Position numbers and translations under genes: made by a program. From assembly GCF_024586455.1 (NCBI RefSeq), contig NC_065921.1:4402001-4466000 (forward strand): a stretch of DNA of 64,000 nucleotides. The letters are read 5' to 3'. Shown here one piece after another: positions 60,801-64,000 of this stretch. The number at the start of each line of letters is the position of its first letter. The first letter of the stretch is position 1. The notes under the pieces are model-generated. The model worked only from the letters and a program-made list of their open reading frames with translations. It made no database searches and was not told the DNA's origin. The DNA is from Bactrocera neohumeralis (lineage: Eukaryota > Arthropoda > Insecta > Diptera > Tephritidae).

Positions 60801-63377
60801 GGTGGAGAGTGAATGGAAATTGTAATTTAAATTAAAGGTTTACAGACGCTGTTCATCTATTCTTATTTGAATTTTGAAGTGCTTAACAAGGTGGTTTTTT
60901 TATGAAAAATGTTATACGGAAATGACTTATTCATCAGGGAAACAGTGCTGAAAATGTTTACCTAATATTGAATTCTCATTCTTCATACAATTCAATTTGT
61001 AGCAATATTAAAGGATTAAATCCAGTTAAACACCTTGGGCTTTGTGTTCTGAACCGTAAGAGGTGCTCTGAACTACTTTGTCTTAAATCAATCTTGCCGC
61101 AATGACTGGTGTTATTTTTGCCCAAGCTGTATGGAGTAGATGAGGTGGTATGTTCTTGTCACTTTCTCCTCTATTGTCCAGTTTTTCCAGACTGCGATTA
61201 AATATTTCGGTATGTACAGGGTTTGTTCAGAAACTATAATAATAGGACCGATTTTCTTCCACCGCGTTTGTATTTCGGAGCATGCGCGCACTGACTGAGT
61301 TCGGTAGAGGACGTTCCTGGCTAACAAACGAGTGGCTGGTCAATTGTCTCCGACCAACTGGAGAGTCAGGACAAAAATTTTCTCGCGACGTGCTTTTGTG
61401 AGTGGTGCAAGACGAAAATGCAGAGTTCGATAGAGCAGAGGTACGCGATTAAATTGTGTGTGAAACTCGGTATATCTATGACAGAGACGTTTGATAGGAT
61501 CAAGCAGGCTTGCCCAGATGTTGCTTTAGCAATAAGTGGTGTGTTTCGGTGGCGCCAGGCATTTTTGGAGGGCCGGGAAGATGTCGCTGATACAGACCGT
61601 GCTGGGAGACCTGCGACTTCGACAAGTTTTGAACTCAGACCGTCCTAAGTATTCATTTAATTGCCCAGATGTTAAATTAATCTAAAGCTGTGGTTCATGA
61701 CTTTGTGACGGAGTACTTGAGCATGATGGTCCCAAAAGTTCTCATTGAAAGTGATCCCCAATTTTTGAATAACGTAATAACGTAACTTTGAGTATGATCC
61801 CGAGACAAAGAGGCAATCTTCCTTTTCTTTTGAGACGACAGAGGGGATCCAAGTAGCACGCACCTCGGCTCTTATGGCTATTCCTGAGAATGCCTTCAGT
61901 GACGCCTACAAAGCTTGTAAACCGCGCCGGAAGCGCTGCATCGACGCAGAAGAGAATTTTGAAAGTTTTTAAAGAATTGTAACGATTGCTTCATTAAATG
62001 TTTTCAAATCGACTCTGTCCTATTACATTCCGGACAAACCTTGTACACCTTTGTGGAAAGCTAGAAACGCTTCGTCGATCTATATGAAACTGGTGATCCA
62101 TTTTTAAAAGATTTTATATCACTAAAGACAAACGCTCACAGCTGTCCAAGTAAAATCCATCAAAAGGTTCAACCCTACGACTTAACCAAACTTAATCTAA
62201 TCGTCTTATGTTTTGAAAATCAAATAAATTTACTGCATTTTCAGCATTTCTTTTTAATAAAAAAATAAATATTTATTTAAATCCGCAGGTATTGCTGGAC
62301 CCCGTGGTCGGCCAGGAAAATCCGGAAAGGATGGAACGCCAGGAATACCAGGAATTAACGCTTGGAAAGTACAGTTATTAAATGGCAGTTTCTCCAATGA
62401 CTTACTCATTCCACCATCAATTGCGGGTAAGTATTTGTACATTATTCTTATTATCGAACTCTTGGTACAGCTTGTGAGTTTGCGAAGCTTCTATATATGT
62501 ATAGGTACACCAGTAACCTCTTATCGAAAAAACTTCCTGCCGATCCAATTACAAATTACACACAATTATTCATTTGCAAGTAATAAGTAGCTGATTATAC
62601 TTACATTCAATGATTACTAATTATTTCAAAGCGTAATCGATTCTTTGTCTTTCACACACACACAACGCTCACAAAGTCAGTCATAACAATTATGTTGTCC
62701 TTTAAGACGTCACTTTGCAATCGCAACATTGCGATCGTTGACATATTAAGTAGGCTGCTATATAATTTTGTATACATATATAACACATTTTGTGTCAATT
62801 AATTAATCGCCTCAATATTTGCGGTAAACAAGTGCACAATAGCTCTTAAGCTACTTAATTATCAAAGAAGTCCATTTGATATTATATTAGAAATTCATCT
62901 TGCCATTGCAGACTTGAATACGCCGCACATAGAACGCTTTGTAATCGTCGAGGAGGGCAAGACTTTGAATCTGAGCTGCGCCGCCAGCGGCAATCCGATG
63001 CCGCATGTTGAGTGGCGACGCGATGACGGACGCACAATTAACATTAACGGCATCGAAAGTAAGTATAATCGAGTTTATAAACGCTTTCATTATCGTAGAA
63101 AAGCCTATTTTAATTGGCGATTTACGCGAAATTGCCGCTGGTCAACAGTTAACCGCATTACATGTACTTATTCTATATATAGTATACCCATCCCAGTATT
63201 ATAGAGATAGTGCTTTAATGCCAAGTATTTCATCGTTGTCCATTTCAGTGTCGTCGGTTAGCGGGCCTTACTTGAAATTCACGAACATTACTCGACATCA
63301 AATGGCTGCCTACACGTGCTATGCAGATAACGGTCTGGTGCCAGTCGCGAATGCCACCTTCCTCATTCAGGTTCACT
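54892..63377 (+). CDS. Type II transmembrane collagen with Ig domain (MACIT-like), 3' end outside the window
   Basis: Seven exons join in frame: 54892-55811, 57937-58154, 59257-59402, 59504-59942, 62289-62426, 62912-63058 and 63249-63377, giving 712 residues before the gene leaves the window. Residues 1-196 form a low-complexity cytoplasmic part with Cys clusters (CKKC 126-129, C138, CRCEC 155-159). One hydrophobic helix spans about 197-220 with no signal peptide, so the topology is type II. Then come a helical juxtamembrane segment (244-284), a furin-type RVARRARR (362-369), two Cys before the collagen (436, 443), 50 uninterrupted Gly-X-Y triplets (449-598) and an Ig domain (C643, W655, C693). 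This layout matches membrane-associated collagens, but with Ig added, and the ectodomain may be shed. It may be the counterpart of Drosophila CG42342 (from memory, unverified). Introns 1 and 4 exceed 2 kb and contain mobile elements. Confidence 0.92.
56742..57080 (-). mobile_element. Transposase fragment in intron 1 of the collagen gene
   Basis: Minus-strand translation contains 'FFWLNGYVNKQNCRMRGDEL' and 'PEEIQEA', a phrase found in Tc1/mariner-superfamily transposases of insects around the first catalytic region. Neighbouring sequence is degenerate. No terminal repeats were found. Confidence 0.65.
61214..62046 (+). mobile_element. Mariner deletion derivative in intron 4 of the collagen gene
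   Basis: Ends CAGGGTTTGTTCAGAAACTA (61217) and, read inward from the right, CAAGGTTTGTCCGGAATGTA (62044) are terminal inverted repeats. An ATG at 61418 opens 'MQSSIEQRYAIKLCVKLGIS', 'VFRWRQAFLEGRED' and 'RAGRPATSTS', the first helix-turn-helix and linker. The frame ends after 76 codons. The 3' part (61770-62000) lacks the catalytic middle. The short element at 28047-28437 is a relative. Confidence 0.88.
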
Positions 63378-64000
63378 GTAAGTAGAGTTTTGGGTGGTAA
63401 GCAAATTCTAGTGAGAACTTATGGAAATTTTAACTTTTATGAACAGTTAATTAGCAGTATATTTTAGTTGATTCAAAAAAAGCGGATATATTTTTAATGC
63501 GCGATAATTGAAGTTTAAATGAAGTTTTTATGAACCATATTAATGGCAACCAATTCGCATTTAAAATTTTATGTTAATTAATTCAAGTTAATAAGTTAAA
63601 GTTCCCTAAATGAGCGCATTAAAAGCTAAAAAGCTTAATAGACATATTTAACATTCACTTATAGCGTTGGTTGTAAAAAATACAACACTATTTGTGTAGT
63701 AAACCTTGCGAAGTACAAATTAGGGTGTGTCGCTTAGCAAAGAAAGTTATTTATTACCGTAAATTCATAGTTTTTTTAATCAATGATTGGGACTCACAAT
63801 ACATCAGGAATTCTCTATAGGGGTTTCTTGCTTCATTTGGAATTAACAGCAATTAAGTTAATTATTGGTGGTATAGACCATCTGATTGAATTTGTTCCGG
63901 TAATCCAGATCTCTACATCGCTTATTGATCGCTTAACACATTTTGATGAATGTTTTGGGCATGAAATGTGTCAATTATATCCAAATACCAGAATCTTTGG

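Noticed and set aside
1..64000. tRNA, rRNA or CRISPR features
   Set aside because: I looked for tRNA B-box-like sequence, rRNA-like blocks and regularly spaced repeats and found none that I could support by eye.

Overview
The window reads as insect nuclear DNA, most probably from a higher fly and possibly a tephritid fruit fly. It is AT-rich, its spliced genes use short GT-AG introns, the proteins look dipteran, and mariner and LINE debris is abundant. The exact species is an inference. Only about 15% of the window is occupied by genes I can support. The rest is intergenic or intronic DNA with at least twenty transposon remnants.

Layout. Positions 1-18,400 have no recognisable host gene; they hold an unclassified repeat, mariner pieces and remnants of two LINE types. 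Positions 18,453-21,068 form a compact housekeeping cluster. Ppil2 (U-box cyclophilin, + strand, 4 exons) converges on a minus-strand pair: a 68-aa LYR-type protein resembling the human MIEF1 upstream-ORF microprotein (MIURF/AltMiD51), followed 20 nt later by an MTRFR-type mitochondrial release factor. In the predicted spliced transcript no other AUG lies between the two start codons, so the pair looks like a genuine bicistronic mRNA. Both human relatives act on the mitoribosomal large subunit.

Positions 25,821-29,956 (minus) carry a complete five-exon ecdysteroid-kinase-like gene (445 aa). Its first intron is 2.6 kb and filled with mariner fragments and a local duplication; a TATA/Inr pair lies just upstream. 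Positions 30,060-54,890 are gene-poor, with many mariner relatives, a MITE with subterminal CGATAG motifs, and palindromic elements.

From 54,892 to beyond the window end runs a + strand gene for a type II transmembrane collagen. In order it has a cytoplasmic Cys-rich N-terminus, one membrane helix, a juxtamembrane helical segment, a furin-type site, 50 uninterrupted Gly-X-Y triplets and an Ig domain. Seven exons are visible and the 3' part lies outside the window.

Exon boundaries were derived by hand from splice consensus and frame continuity. Transposon edges are approximate unless terminal repeats are stated.
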